From: a virus
Virus record (IMG/VR): IMGVR_UViG_3300044733_003641
Coordinates: 1-50,234 of that record
Length of the DNA: 50,234 nucleotides
Reading direction: 5' to 3' (one strand)
The position numbers and the translations under genes are program-made. Below are positions 42,396-50,234 of this stretch, piece after piece; the stretch's first letter is position 1, and each line of letters opens with the position of its first letter. Under the pieces are notes generated by a model, which ran no database searches, was not told where the DNA came from, and worked only from the letters and a program-made list of their open reading frames with translations.

Positions 42396-43778
42396 ATGTC
42401 GAGAAATTTTGAATATTTAGGAGAAACTTTCCAATTACAACTTATCAATCAACTTATTGTTGAGAAGGATTTTTCACACACTATTCTCGACGTGTTAGAA
42501 TCAACACACTTCGAAAACAAGTATTTCAAAACACTTGTTCAACTGATAAAAGAGTATTACATCAAGTATGAATGCTCACCTTCCTTTGAAACACTTTATC
42601 AAATTGTTAAAAGTGAATTTCCACAAGAACTGATGTTGAAGATATTGAATGATACAATATCAAAAATTCAAAAAGCCCCCATCGATGGTCTTGCCTTTGT
42701 ACAAGAAAAAGCCCTGAAGTTCTGTAAACAACAAGAATTACAGAAAGCCATTACCAAATCGCAAAAGATATTGGATAGTGGGGAGTTCGAAAACTACGAC
42801 AAGTTAGAGGAATTGATTAAATCAGCTCTTCAGATTGGAGAAAACAATAAAAACATTGTAGATGTTTTCGATGATCTCGAGGACCTTCTTAAAGAAGATT
42901 TCAGACACCCAATTCCTATGGGTATACCTGGTATCGACAACCTATTAAAAGGTGGACTAGCAAAGGGAGAAATAGGTGTAATACTCGCTCCGACAGGGGT
43001 TGGTAAATCGACCATTCTTACTAAGATCGCAAACACAGCGTTCAACTTAGGATTCAACGTACTTCAAATATTTTTTGAGGACAACTTGAAAGTAATCCAA
43101 AGAAAACACTTCACACTTTGGACTGGAATCTCTCCCGATGACTTACCAAATCATAAAGAAGATGTAATTGCTAAAGCTGAAGAAATCCAAAACACTTCTC
43201 AAAATAATTTATACCTTAAAAAACTAGCATCAGATACATATACTATGACTCAAATCAAAAGTATGGTAAGAAAAATGATAGCGGACGGTAATCCAATTGA
43301 TATGATTGTTTTGGATTATATTGATTGTGTCGTACCTGATAAAAACTTGGGAGATGAATGGAAAAGTGAAGGTTCTGTGATGAGGGGATATGAGGCGATG
43401 TGTCATGAAATTGGTGTTGCAGGTTGGACTGCAACCCAAGGAAATAGGAGTAGTATATCCTCTGAGATCGTAACTACCGATCAAATGGGTGGATCTATTA
43501 AGAAAGCACAAGTTGGTCACGTAATTATTACAGTTGCTAAGACCTTACAACAAAAAGAAGCGGGTCTTGCGACAATGGCCGTTACGAAGTCTAGAATAGG
43601 TAAGGATGGAGTGGTATTTGAAAATTGTAAATTTGATAATGAAATGCTCGTTATTGATACAGAAAATTCTGTGACTTTCTTAGGATTCGAAGAGAACAAA
43701 GAAGAAAGAAAAAGAGACAGAATTAAAGAACTTATGGAACAAAGACAACAAAGATTGTCAGAAAAAACAAACAACTAA
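42396..43778 (+). CDS. Replicative DNA helicase (gp41/DnaB-like)
   Basis: The 460-residue protein unwinds DNA at the fork as a hexameric ring. The N-terminal helical domain (about 1-155) is followed by a RecA-like ATPase with [21 protein letters not shown] at about 176-196, Walker A APTGVGKS (198-205), a LQIFFEDN segment, Walker [11 protein letters not shown] near 305-315 and an arginine-finger/sensor region ([20 protein letters not shown]). The length is like T4 gp41 (475 residues). It precedes NrdB and NrdA, grouping replication with dNTP supply. Confidence 0.93.
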   Translation: MSRNFEYLGETFQLQLINQLIVEKDFSHTILDVLESTHFENKYFKTLVQLIKEYYIKYECSPSFETLYQIVKSEFPQELMLKILNDTISKIQKAPIDGLAFVQEKALKFCKQQELQKAITKSQKILDSGEFENYDKLEELIKSALQIGENNKNIVDVFDDLEDLLKEDFRHPIPMGIPGIDNLLKGGLAKGEIGVILAPTGVGKSTILTKIANTAFNLGFNVLQIFFEDNLKVIQRKHFTLWTGISPDDLPNHKEDVIAKAEEIQNTSQNNLYLKKLASDTYTMTQIKSMVRKMIADGNPIDMIVLDYIDCVVPDKNLGDEWKSEGSVMRGYEAMCHEIGVAGWTATQGNRSSISSEIVTTDQMGGSIKKAQVGHVIITVAKTLQQKEAGLATMAVTKSRIGKDGVVFENCKFDNEMLVIDTENSVTFLGFEENKEERKRDRIKELMEQRQQRLSEKTNN

Positions 43779-43794
43779 TTTAAATTTAATAACT

Positions 43795-44757
43795 ATGGAA
43801 AAGATTTTACAAGAAAATCCGAATCGTTTTGTCCTATTCCCAATCCAACATGAAGATTTGTGGAAACTCTACAAACAAGCTCAATCTTGTTTTTGGACAG
43901 CTGAAGAAATTGATCTACAACAAGACCTAACTGATTGGGAAAAATTAAATGAGGGTGAAAAATATTTTGTCAAGAATGTATTGGCGTTTTTTGCGGCCTC
44001 GGACGGAATCGTAAATGAAAACCTTGCTGAAAACTTCGTAAAAGAAGTTCAGTATACTGAAGCAAAGTTTTTTTACGGGTTTCAAATCATGATGGAAAAC
44101 GTTCACTCAGAAACTTACTCTCTGTTGATTGACACCTATATCAAAGATAAAGAAGAACAAAATATATTGTTCAATGCAATAGAAACTATTCCTGCCGTTA
44201 AGAAGAAAGCGGACTGGGCACTTAAATGGATTGGATCGTCCTCCTTTACGGAAAGGTTAATTGCCTTTGCGGCAGTAGAGGGTATATTCTTTTCTGGTTC
44301 ATTTTGTTCAATCTTTTGGCTTAAAAGACGTGGATTAATGCCTGGGTTGAGTTTTTCCAATGAATTAATATCTCGGGATGAGGGACTACATACCAATTTT
44401 GCGGTTCATTTGTATCGTCATCACATCCAAGACCAACTATCAAAAGAGAGAGTTTTAGAAATTCTAACCTCAGCACTTACGATTGAAAAAGAGTTTATTA
44501 CCGAATCACTTCCAGTAGATTTAATCGGAATGAACTCTAAACTAATGTGTCAGTACTTGGAGTATGTTACTGATAGACTGTTAGTTGATTTGGGTATTGG
44601 TAAAGTTTATAATTCAGAAAACCCATTTGATTTTATGCAAAATATTGCATTAGAAAACAAAACAAACTTTTTTGAAAAACGAGTATCTGATTATTCTAAA
44701 CGAGGGGTGGGGGATGTAATTGAAACCAAAGAAATAAATTTTGAAGAAGATTTTTAA
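43795..44757 (+). CDS. nrdB: Ribonucleotide reductase class Ia small subunit (NrdB)
   Basis: The 320-residue subunit holds the diiron centre and the tyrosyl radical that starts catalysis in NrdA. Ligands visible: D70 in [11 protein letters not shown]101 and H104 with radical Tyr Y108 in [10 protein letters not shown], then the pair in [13 protein letters not shown]. The long match to the eukaryotic R2 style ([18 protein letters not shown]) and the C-terminal docking tail ending NFEEDF are typical of the eukaryote/Bacteroidota-type class Ia. It is 12 bases upstream of NrdA part 1. Confidence 0.95.
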   Translation: MEKILQENPNRFVLFPIQHEDLWKLYKQAQSCFWTAEEIDLQQDLTDWEKLNEGEKYFVKNVLAFFAASDGIVNENLAENFVKEVQYTEAKFFYGFQIMMENVHSETYSLLIDTYIKDKEEQNILFNAIETIPAVKKKADWALKWIGSSSFTERLIAFAAVEGIFFSGSFCSIFWLKRRGLMPGLSFSNELISRDEGLHTNFAVHLYRHHIQDQLSKERVLEILTSALTIEKEFITESLPVDLIGMNSKLMCQYLEYVTDRLLVDLGIGKVYNSENPFDFMQNIALENKTNFFEKRVSDYSKRGVGDVIETKEINFEEDF

Positions 44758-44769
44758 AAATAAAAAGTA

Positions 44770-45960
44770 ATGGAAGTTGTAAAAAGAGACGGAACAAGAG
44801 AATATGTGAAATTTGAAAAAATTTCATCAAGAATCAAAAAGCAAACATATGGTTTGAATGAAGATTATGTTGATTACTTTGAAGTATCAAAAAAAGTAAT
44901 TGCTGGTTTATATGACGGAGTGACAACGGAGGAACTAGATCGATTGGCTGCGGAAACATCAGCATCACTAGTAACTAATCATCCTGATTATTCTACCTTG
45001 GCGGCACGTATTGCGATTACGTCGTTGTATAAAAGAGTTGATAAAAGGTTCACGGCTACAGCAGATAAGTTATATCATTACATCAATCCTAAAACAGGTG
45101 AGAAAGCGGGTATGATTTCAGATGAAGTGTACAAAGTAATTGTTCAACACGGAAAAGAATTGGATGCGATGGTTGTCCATGATCGTGATTTTAATTTTGA
45201 TTACTTTGGTTTCAAAACCTTAGAAAAAAGTTATCTACTTAAAATGTTTGGTGAGGTTGCAGAAACCCCCCAACATTTATACATGAGGGTTGCTGTAGGT
45301 ATTTGGCTTGATAATTTGGAAATGGTACAAAAAACCTATGATATGTTATCACAAGGGTTATTTACCCATGCAACACCTACGTTATTTAATTCTGGAACCA
45401 AACGACCACAATTGAGTTCTTGTTTCTTGTTAGATATTGATGATGATTCAATTCCTGGAATTTACAAGACATTATCAGATTGTGCGGTGATATCTCAAAA
45501 TGCTGGAGGTATAGGTGTAAATATTCACAAAATAAGAGCTAAAGGTGCTTATATTAAAGGAACCAATGGATCTTCAAATGGTATTATTCCTATGTTGAAG
45601 GTGTTTAATGAAACTGCCCGGTATGTTGATCAGTGTTTTGTTCCAGATACAAAAGTTAAAACAAATCTTGGTTATAAAAAAATTTCAGAGATTACTGTTG
45701 GTGATATGGTTTTGAATTCAAACGGTACTTACAATCCAGTATCAAATGTCAAGAAGTTCGAAAAGAAAGAAAGAGATTTTATAACCATCAATTCTTCTAT
45801 TGGTGAGAATACTGTAACACGAGGGCACCTATATCTTACAATAAAAAATGGTAAGAAAGATGAAAACTTAACATATAAAATTCAAAACAAGTTGGTAAAA
45901 GCGGAATGGGTTGAAGCTGAAAATTTGACAACTGAAGACATTTTGATTAAAATTAAATAA
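44770..45960 (+). CDS. nrdA: NrdA N-terminal half fused to split-intein N-part
   Basis: Residues 1-288 are the N-terminal half of the class Ia reductase large subunit: an ATP-cone-like N-terminus (about 1-90), FNSGTKRPQLSSCFLLD with the first catalytic Cys (C218), GGIGVNIHKIRAKGAYIKG and NETARYVDQ. At residue 289 the intein N-part begins (CFVPDTKVKT) and continues to the stop at 396. The gene is thus broken in the conserved VDQ-GG loop. The second half is at 46897. The total extein would be about 818 residues, typical for NrdA. Together with NrdB it makes deoxynucleotides from ribonucleoside diphosphates. Both halves are needed for catalysis, either rejoined by splicing or assembled as pieces. 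Confidence 0.93.
   Translation: MEVVKRDGTREYVKFEKISSRIKKQTYGLNEDYVDYFEVSKKVIAGLYDGVTTEELDRLAAETSASLVTNHPDYSTLAARIAITSLYKRVDKRFTATADKLYHYINPKTGEKAGMISDEVYKVIVQHGKELDAMVVHDRDFNFDYFGFKTLEKSYLLKMFGEVAETPQHLYMRVAVGIWLDNLEMVQKTYDMLSQGLFTHATPTLFNSGTKRPQLSSCFLLDIDDDSIPGIYKTLSDCAVISQNAGGIGVNIHKIRAKGAYIKGTNGSSNGIIPMLKVFNETARYVDQCFVPDTKVKTNLGYKKISEITVGDMVLNSNGTYNPVSNVKKFEKKERDFITINSSIGENTVTRGHLYLTIKNGKKDENLTYKIQNKLVKAEWVEAENLTTEDILIKIK
45634..45957 (+). mobile_element. Split intein, N-terminal part
   Basis: The 108-residue segment starts with C1 (CFVPDTKV), shows block A (KKISEITVGDMVLNSNG) and block B (TVTRGH, the TxxH motif), and ends after DILIKIK. No endonuclease domain is present. The partner is at 46897. 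Confidence 0.9.
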
Positions 45961-45977
45961 AATTTCTTCCACCTCTA

Positions 45978-45985
45978 TATTTATT
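45978..45985 (+). promoter_or_regulatory. TATTTATT box and Shine-Dalgarno upstream of nuclease gene
   Basis: TATTTATT lies 13 bases before the ATG at 45999. An AGGAG directly precedes that ATG, one of very few clear Shine-Dalgarno sequences in the window. The nuclease gene thus seems to have its own promoter and translation signal. Confidence 0.45.
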
Positions 45986-45998
45986 TGTAAAAAGGAGT

Positions 45999-46889
45999 AT
46001 GAAAAATTTTTATTCAAATGATAAATCGGGAAAGAAAAAAAAATATCATTATATGATAACATATCATCCTCAAATAACAAAAGATATTTTGGATTGGGCA
46101 AAAATTCATGGTTTGTATGGTCTTTCTTTTGATGAATTAAGTTATTTAAAGTTTCATAATTTAGAATCAGTACCATCAGACCAAAATGGATTTAAACCTT
46201 TTCATGGTTGGTCTAAAGGTTATAACAAGAATGGAAAAATAAAAAAACTTGAAGAAAAATTCATTGAAAATGATTTATTAAAGTTTAAAGTTTCACTTAC
46301 TACTGAGCAATTGGAAGGTCAAAAAAAATGTGGAATGATATCTCAAATAATACAAAACAATTATATTTTGTCGGAAAAAATTGATCAATTATATGATAAT
46401 ACAATCCCAAGGAGACAAAAAGTTGATATGTTTTTAAATGACATAGTTGAAATTCCAAAATGTGAAATATGTAAGAAGACATGTCTCTCTAGATTGACAC
46501 ATAGGGAATTCAGAAAAACGTGTTCGGAAAAATGTAGACGGGAGTTAGAGGCTAGTTTTAAATCATATGTGTTAGATATAGGGGGTGAAAAAATTAAAGT
46601 TCAGGGATATGAAAGGTATGTATTACCAACTTTAATTGAACAATATGGTAGATCTGACTTAAAAATAGGATTCGAAAATAATCCTATAGAATATACTATG
46701 GATGGAAAATTAAAAAATTATTATCCTGATATATTCGTTAAAAGTGAGAACAAAATCATTGAAGTAAAATCTACTAGAACATTTGAACTTGACAGAAAAA
46801 AAAATTTATGTAAAAGAGATGGTTGTATATCAAAGGGATATAATTTTAACTTTTACATTTGGCACAAAGGAAAAATAAAAATAATTTAA
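45999..46889 (+). CDS. Free-standing PD-(D/E)XK-type homing nuclease between NrdA halves
   Basis: The 296-residue protein lies between the two halves of NrdA. It has a Lys-rich N-terminal domain (about 1-85), a possible zinc-binding part with Cys at 155, 158, 162, 175 and 179, and a C-terminal nuclease domain with PD at 243-244 (YYPDIFV) and ExK at 255-257 (IIEVKS), the PD-(D/E)XK pattern. The ATG has an AGGAG upstream. A nuclease between split intein halves is known as a fractured-gene arrangement, where the nuclease makes the intein insertion mobile. The target is inferred to be the intein-free nrdA. It is not fused to either intein half. Confidence 0.8.
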   Translation: MKNFYSNDKSGKKKKYHYMITYHPQITKDILDWAKIHGLYGLSFDELSYLKFHNLESVPSDQNGFKPFHGWSKGYNKNGKIKKLEEKFIENDLLKFKVSLTTEQLEGQKKCGMISQIIQNNYILSEKIDQLYDNTIPRRQKVDMFLNDIVEIPKCEICKKTCLSRLTHREFRKTCSEKCRRELEASFKSYVLDIGGEKIKVQGYERYVLPTLIEQYGRSDLKIGFENNPIEYTMDGKLKNYYPDIFVKSENKIIEVKSTRTFELDRKKNLCKRDGCISKGYNFNFYIWHKGKIKII

Positions 46890-46896
46890 AAAAACT

Positions 46897-47094
46897 ATGA
46901 AAAATACAAATATTCAATTAGACCATCAAATTTTAGATGGTGAAATCGTAAGTGAAATTGTTAATCTAAATTTAGATGAGATTGAGTTAGTAACTATAGA
47001 GTCTATTCAGGAAACAAAAATAGATACTGAAGTATATGATTTGGAAATCGAGCAACTCCCAAATTATACTACAGATATAAGTTTAGTTCACAAT
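46897..47094 (+). mobile_element. Split intein, C-terminal part
   Basis: The 66-residue segment shows block F ([10 protein letters not shown]) and block G ending SLVHN. The terminal Asn is at 66. The next codon is GGC (Gly), not Cys, Ser or Thr. Restored extein reads VDQ-GGGRRKG, as in intact NrdA, so the boundary is firm. Confidence 0.9.
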
Positions 47095-48687
47095 GGCGGG
47101 GGTAGGAGAAAAGGTTCTATTGCGGTATATCTTGAACCTTGGCATGCTGATGTATTTGACTTTTTAGACCTTAGAAAAAATCATGGTAAGGAAGAAATGA
47201 GAGCTCGTGATTTGTTTTTAGCTATGTGGACACCAAACCTATTTATGGAAAGAGTTGAGAGTGATGGACTATGGTCTTTATTTTCACCTGAGGAAGTACC
47301 TGGTTTGATTGATGCATATGATACACCTGATTCGAAAGCTTTCACTGAGCTTTATACAAAATACGAACGGGAGGGTAGAGCCATCAAAACGATCAAAGCT
47401 CGTGAACTTTGGGAAAAGATTTTGGATTCACAAATCGAGACTGGTACTCCATATATGTTGTACAAAGATGCTGTCAATTACAAAACTAACCAAAAAAATT
47501 TGGGTACAATCAAATCGTCAAATTTGTGCTGCGAAATATGCCAATATACCGACAAAAACGAGATCGCAGTTTGTAATTTAGCGTCAGTAGCACTTCCTAA
47601 ATTTGTGGACATTCCATCAGGAAAAGTACGTGAGAAAAACAAAAAGTTGCGGACTTACAACTTCCAAAAGTTATATGAAGTTGTTTATCAAATGACAGTT
47701 AACTTGAATCAAGTAATCGATATAAATTATTATCCTACAATAGAAACAAGAACTTCAAATTTCAAACATAGACCTATAGGTTTAGGAGTGCAGGGTTTAG
47801 CGGATACCTTTGCAATGTTATCTCTACCTTTTGAAAGTCCTGAGGCTCAAAAATTGAATAGTGAAATATTTGAAACAATTTATTTTGCGGCGTTGTCAGC
47901 ATCAAAAGATTTGGCAATGAAACATGGTCCATATGAAACATACGAAGGATCACCAGCATCATTTGGAAAGTTACAGTTTGATTTGTGGGATGTCAGTATG
48001 GAGAATCTTTCTGGTTTATGGGATTGGAGTACGTTAAAGTCTCAAATTGAAAAACATGGACTTAGAAATTCCTTACTTGTAGCTCCGATGCCTACTGCGA
48101 GTACCGCACAAATTCTTGGTAATAACGAATGTTTTGAACCTTTTACAACTAACTTATACAAAAGAAATGTATTAAGTGGTGAATTTGTAATCATCAATAA
48201 ACATTTGGTTGAGGATTTGGTTAACCTTGGACTTTGGAACGATAGAATTCGATTGAAACTATTTGACGGAAATGGGTCAGTCCAAAAGATAGATGAAATA
48301 CCATCTGAGATCAGAGAAGTTTACAAAACTGTTTGGGAAATGAAGGGTAAAACTATTTTGGATATGGCTCGAGACAGAGCAATTTTTATTGACCAATCAC
48401 AATCTCTAAACATTTTTATGCAAGATGTAACACAATCTAAGTTATCTTCGGCACATATGTACGGATGGAAATTAGGATTGAAAACAGGAATGTATTATTT
48501 GAGAACTAAGGCTAAAGCTGCGGCGATCAAAGGATTGGGTGTTGATATGTCAGCGTTGAATACTCCAGAAACACAAGAAAGTTTCAAACCCAAACCACTC
48601 GAAAACAATAATTTGACATTGACAGAAGATATGATAAACAAAGTTTGTTCTTTAGATGATCCAAATTGTTTGACATGTAGTTCATAG
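46897..48687 (+). CDS. nrdA: Split-intein C-part fused to NrdA C-terminal half
   Basis: Residues 1-66 are the intein C-part (see separate entry). From residue 67 the reductase resumes with [24 protein letters not shown], broken here at GSIAVY for brevity. Active-site motifs are kept: SSNLCCEI (N and C439-like), [11 protein letters not shown] (C462-like), and the C-terminal CLTC pair used for re-reduction. There is a 6-base gap to the nuclease gene upstream. Together with the first half it gives a complete enzyme. Its start is an ATG after an A-rich leader. The first extein residue is Gly, which is odd for an intein junction. Confidence 0.93.
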   Translation: MKNTNIQLDHQILDGEIVSEIVNLNLDEIELVTIESIQETKIDTEVYDLEIEQLPNYTTDISLVHNGGGRRKGSIAVYLEPWHADVFDFLDLRKNHGKEEMRARDLFLAMWTPNLFMERVESDGLWSLFSPEEVPGLIDAYDTPDSKAFTELYTKYEREGRAIKTIKARELWEKILDSQIETGTPYMLYKDAVNYKTNQKNLGTIKSSNLCCEICQYTDKNEIAVCNLASVALPKFVDIPSGKVREKNKKLRTYNFQKLYEVVYQMTVNLNQVIDINYYPTIETRTSNFKHRPIGLGVQGLADTFAMLSLPFESPEAQKLNSEIFETIYFAALSASKDLAMKHGPYETYEGSPASFGKLQFDLWDVSMENLSGLWDWSTLKSQIEKHGLRNSLLVAPMPTASTAQILGNNECFEPFTTNLYKRNVLSGEFVIINKHLVEDLVNLGLWNDRIRLKLFDGNGSVQKIDEIPSEIREVYKTVWEMKGKTILDMARDRAIFIDQSQSLNIFMQDVTQSKLSSAHMYGWKLGLKTGMYYLRTKAKAAAIKGLGVDMSALNTPETQESFKPKPLENNNLTLTEDMINKVCSLDDPNCLTCSS

Positions 48688-48694
48688 AACTACA
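48676..48694 (+). other. Hairpin spanning NrdA stop codon
   Basis: A perfect eight-base inverted repeat (TGTAGTTC / GAACTACA) with a three-base loop spans the stop codon of NrdA. No T run follows, so it is not a standard intrinsic terminator. It could protect the mRNA 3' end or be chance. Confidence 0.35.
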
Positions 48695-48714
48695 TCACAA
48701 AATTCAAGGTGGTA

Positions 48715-48722
48715 TATTTATA
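48715..48722 (+). promoter_or_regulatory. TATTTATA box upstream of baseplate genes
   Basis: TATTTATA lies 35 bases before the ATG at 48758, in the gap after NrdA. It is the candidate promoter for the gp25-gp6 unit. Confidence 0.4.
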
Positions 48723-48757
48723 TGAAACCCATCAGTCTTCAACCGATGGAATAAAAG

Positions 48758-48946
48758 ATGGGAATTGATTGTAAAAAAAACCAAATGAAAAACATCCAAA
48801 TTAAAGGATATAAACAAACATCGTCAGGAACTGACGATTACAGACGTGGAGATGAAATAAGACCAACTATTGTTGGTACAATCAATGAAGCGTCCAAAAT
48901 TCTGAACTTAGTTTCAGAATCCCAATCATCTTTAGTGGTTGGGTAG
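48758..48946 (+). CDS. Small protein (62 residues) before gp25
   Basis: I do not recognise this protein. It is hydrophilic, with a YKQTSSGTDDYRRGDE segment and a C-terminal helix (INEASKILNLVSES). A second in-frame ATG at 48785, preceded by an A run that suits the leaders in this genome, may be the real start. It precedes gp25 by nine bases, so a role in baseplate assembly is plausible but inferred. Confidence 0.5.
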   Translation: MGIDCKKNQMKNIQIKGYKQTSSGTDDYRRGDEIRPTIVGTINEASKILNLVSESQSSLVVG

Positions 48947-48955
48947 TTCAAACGT

Positions 48956-49417
48956 ATGGCTCAAGGAAAGACATATGGAATAAGTTTTCCATTCGTGGAT
49001 AGTATGGAAGGTAAGTATTTGGAGTTAACTGAATATGTTGCTGAAGAAATCCGAACGAATCTTATTCATCTTTTACTCACAAGAAAAGGTAGTAGATATT
49101 TTCTACCGAATTTTGGGACTAGATTGTATGAATACATTTTTCAACCAATGGACGGACCCACCTTTTCTGAAATTGAATCTGAGATACGAGACTCTGTACA
49201 ACAATTTTTACCCAACTTACAAATCACAAATATAGTCATACAGGCAGCTTCTGATGAAGCTGCTGGTATGACAGTGACAACTGCGGGAAATGTGGTTAAT
49301 CCTGAGTTATCAATACCAAATCAAAATGTCTCAGAATATACAGCTAAAGTTAGAATTGATTACGCAATTTCTAACGATGTCTTTAATTCTAAAGATTTTG
49401 TAATTATTAATATCTAA
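48956..49417 (+). CDS. Baseplate wedge protein (gp25-like)
   Basis: The 153-residue protein belongs to the gp25 family that initiates sheath assembly at the baseplate wedge. Motifs are EEIRTNLIHLLLTRKGSRYFLPNFGT (here seen in parts: IRTNLIHLLLTRKGSR and FLPNFGTRL), YEYIF and SEIESEIRDSVQQFLPNL, the typical ending of the family core. T4 gp25 is 132 residues. It is followed by gp6 with a single base between them. Confidence 0.9.
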   Translation: MAQGKTYGISFPFVDSMEGKYLELTEYVAEEIRTNLIHLLLTRKGSRYFLPNFGTRLYEYIFQPMDGPTFSEIESEIRDSVQQFLPNLQITNIVIQAASDEAAGMTVTTAGNVVNPELSIPNQNVSEYTAKVRIDYAISNDVFNSKDFVIINI

Positions 49418-49418
49418 T

Positions 49419-50234
49419 ATGGCTGAAAGAAAAATATCATACACTGCGAGAGATTTTGTAACTATAAGACAGGAACTCATCAATTATACAAGGACATATT
49501 ATCCTGAGTTAATTGACAACTTTAACGACGCTGCCGTATTTTCGGTATTTCTAGATCTTAACGCTGCGGTTGCGGACAATCTTCACTATAATATAGACAG
49601 AAGTATTCAGGAGACCGTACTTCAATTTGCACAACAAAGATCATCAATTTACAACATAGCAAGGACATATGGATTAAAAATTCCAGGTCAAAGACCTTCA
49701 GTTGCTTTGGTTGATTTTTCGATAACGGTACCTGCGTTTGGGGACAAAGAAGATGAACGGTACTTAGGTATTCTAAGAAGGGGAAGTCAAGTAATTGGCG
49801 CAGGTCAAATATTTGAAACGGTATATGACGTTAATTTTGCATCACCTTTCAATGTTGATGGGATTCCCAATAGGTTGAAAATACCTAATTTCGATGTAAA
49901 TAATAACCTAATTAATTACACAATAACCAAAAGAGAAACTGTAGTTAATGGGATTACAAAGGTCTTCAAAAGAACCATTCTTCCAAATGATGTAACACCC
50001 TTCTTTAGTTTTTTCTTACCTGAAAAAAATGTCTTAGGGATTACATCGATGATACAAAAGCCTGGAACTGCGTATTCGAATATTCCATCGGATCAAGAAT
50101 TTTTAGGCGCTCAAGGTAGATGGTATGAAGTCCCAGCGTTGGCTGAGAGTCGCATATTTGTTGAGGATCCATCAAAACCATCCGATGATCCAGCAATCAA
50201 AGTAGGTGTATACATTGAAACTCAAAACAGGTTT
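49419..50234 (+). CDS. Baseplate wedge protein (gp6-like), 3' end beyond window
   Basis: The ATG at 49419 opens a frame that stays open to the window end (272 codons). The start ISYTARDFVTIRQELINY, then NDAAVFSVFLDLNAAVADNLHYNIDRS and NIARTYGLKIPG segments, are typical of the gp6/baseplate J family: a YTARDF entry and a helical region for wedge contacts. In T4 gp6 is 660 residues, so about 60 per cent is outside the window. It completes the order gp25-gp6 as in other contractile systems. It is not broken in the visible part. Confidence 0.88.
   Translation, partial: MAERKISYTARDFVTIRQELINYTRTYYPELIDNFNDAAVFSVFLDLNAAVADNLHYNIDRSIQETVLQFAQQRSSIYNIARTYGLKIPGQRPSVALVDFSITVPAFGDKEDERYLGILRRGSQVIGAGQIFETVYDVNFASPFNVDGIPNRLKIPNFDVNNNLINYTITKRETVVNGITKVFKRTILPNDVTPFFSFFLPEKNVLGITSMIQKPGTAYSNIPSDQEFLGAQGRWYEVPALAESRIFVEDPSKPSDDPAIKVGVYIETQNRF

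Noticed and set aside
48722-48754. Ten-codon ORF between NrdA and the 62-residue gene
   Set aside because: Too short to support; its position could fit a leader peptide, but nothing else speaks for it.
1-50234. tRNA genes
   Set aside because: No cloverleaf with a TTCGANTC-like arm and acceptor pairing was recognised by eye in the gaps; a dedicated search could still find one.

Overview
The window is a stretch of a large, A+T-rich, T4-like contractile-tailed phage genome (or a prophage or metagenomic fragment of one). This rests on recognisable T4-type genes for replication (family B DNA polymerase, gp32-like SSB, UvsX, RNase H, gp41-like helicase), nucleotide metabolism (NrdA, NrdB) and the tail and baseplate (sheath gp18, tube gp19, gp26-, gp25- and gp6-like proteins). 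Most starts have A-rich leaders without a Shine-Dalgarno sequence, and the class Ia ribonucleotide reductase is of the type shared by eukaryotes and Bacteroidota. A Bacteroidota host is therefore my best guess, but it is an inference.

Layout. 1-2857: sugar-transfer genes, two with HtrL/YibB-like domains, the second fused to a GT-A-like domain. 2883-6062: a small protein and the DNA polymerase. 6017-11068: a minus-strand island with a small beta-rich protein, a gp13-like neck candidate, a Mn-type superoxide dismutase and an SNF2-like helicase carrying a LAGLIDADG intein in its Walker A loop. 11118-15165: a gp14-like candidate, a trypsin-like protease with Pro/Thr linkers, and a gp15-like protein with a long Pro/Thr linker. 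15166-15321: a tiny minus-strand ribbon-helix-helix-like gene. 15443-23626: tail sheath, HAD-like protein, a minus-strand homing endonuclease, tail tube, methyltransferase-like protein, a second tube-like protein, and a gp26-like protein overlapped by a 48-residue ORF. 23655-37519: tape measure, a 1638-residue baseplate/tube protein with an OmpA-like domain, a LysM/gp53-like protein and a 2197-residue hub-like protein. 37552-42364: small proteins, SSB, RpiB, UvsX, RNase H. 42396-48687: helicase, NrdB, and a NrdA gene broken in two by a split intein with a free-standing nuclease gene between the halves. 48758-end: a small protein, gp25, and the start of gp6.

How it works together. The order neck (13, 14), 15, 18, 19, 26, tape measure, hub, 25, 6 follows the T4 logic of building a contractile tail. 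The replication genes and RNR are embedded between baseplate genes. RpiB can supply ribose-5-phosphate towards nucleotides while NrdA/NrdB make deoxynucleotides. At least three mobile or selfish elements sit here: the helicase intein, the free-standing zinc-finger endonuclease beside the tube gene, and the NrdA split intein with its nuclease.

A recurring TATTTATT-like box lies just upstream of about a dozen start codons, on both strands in the sense of the gene, sometimes directly after a terminator. It is a candidate phage promoter or expression element. The strongest candidate for an unusual system is the fractured NrdA: all intein blocks are present, but the residue after the terminal His-Asn is Gly instead of Cys, Ser or Thr. 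This suggests either non-canonical splicing or cleavage that leaves a two-piece reductase. No tRNA gene or CRISPR array was recognised, and no stretch over 300 bases lacks a gene.
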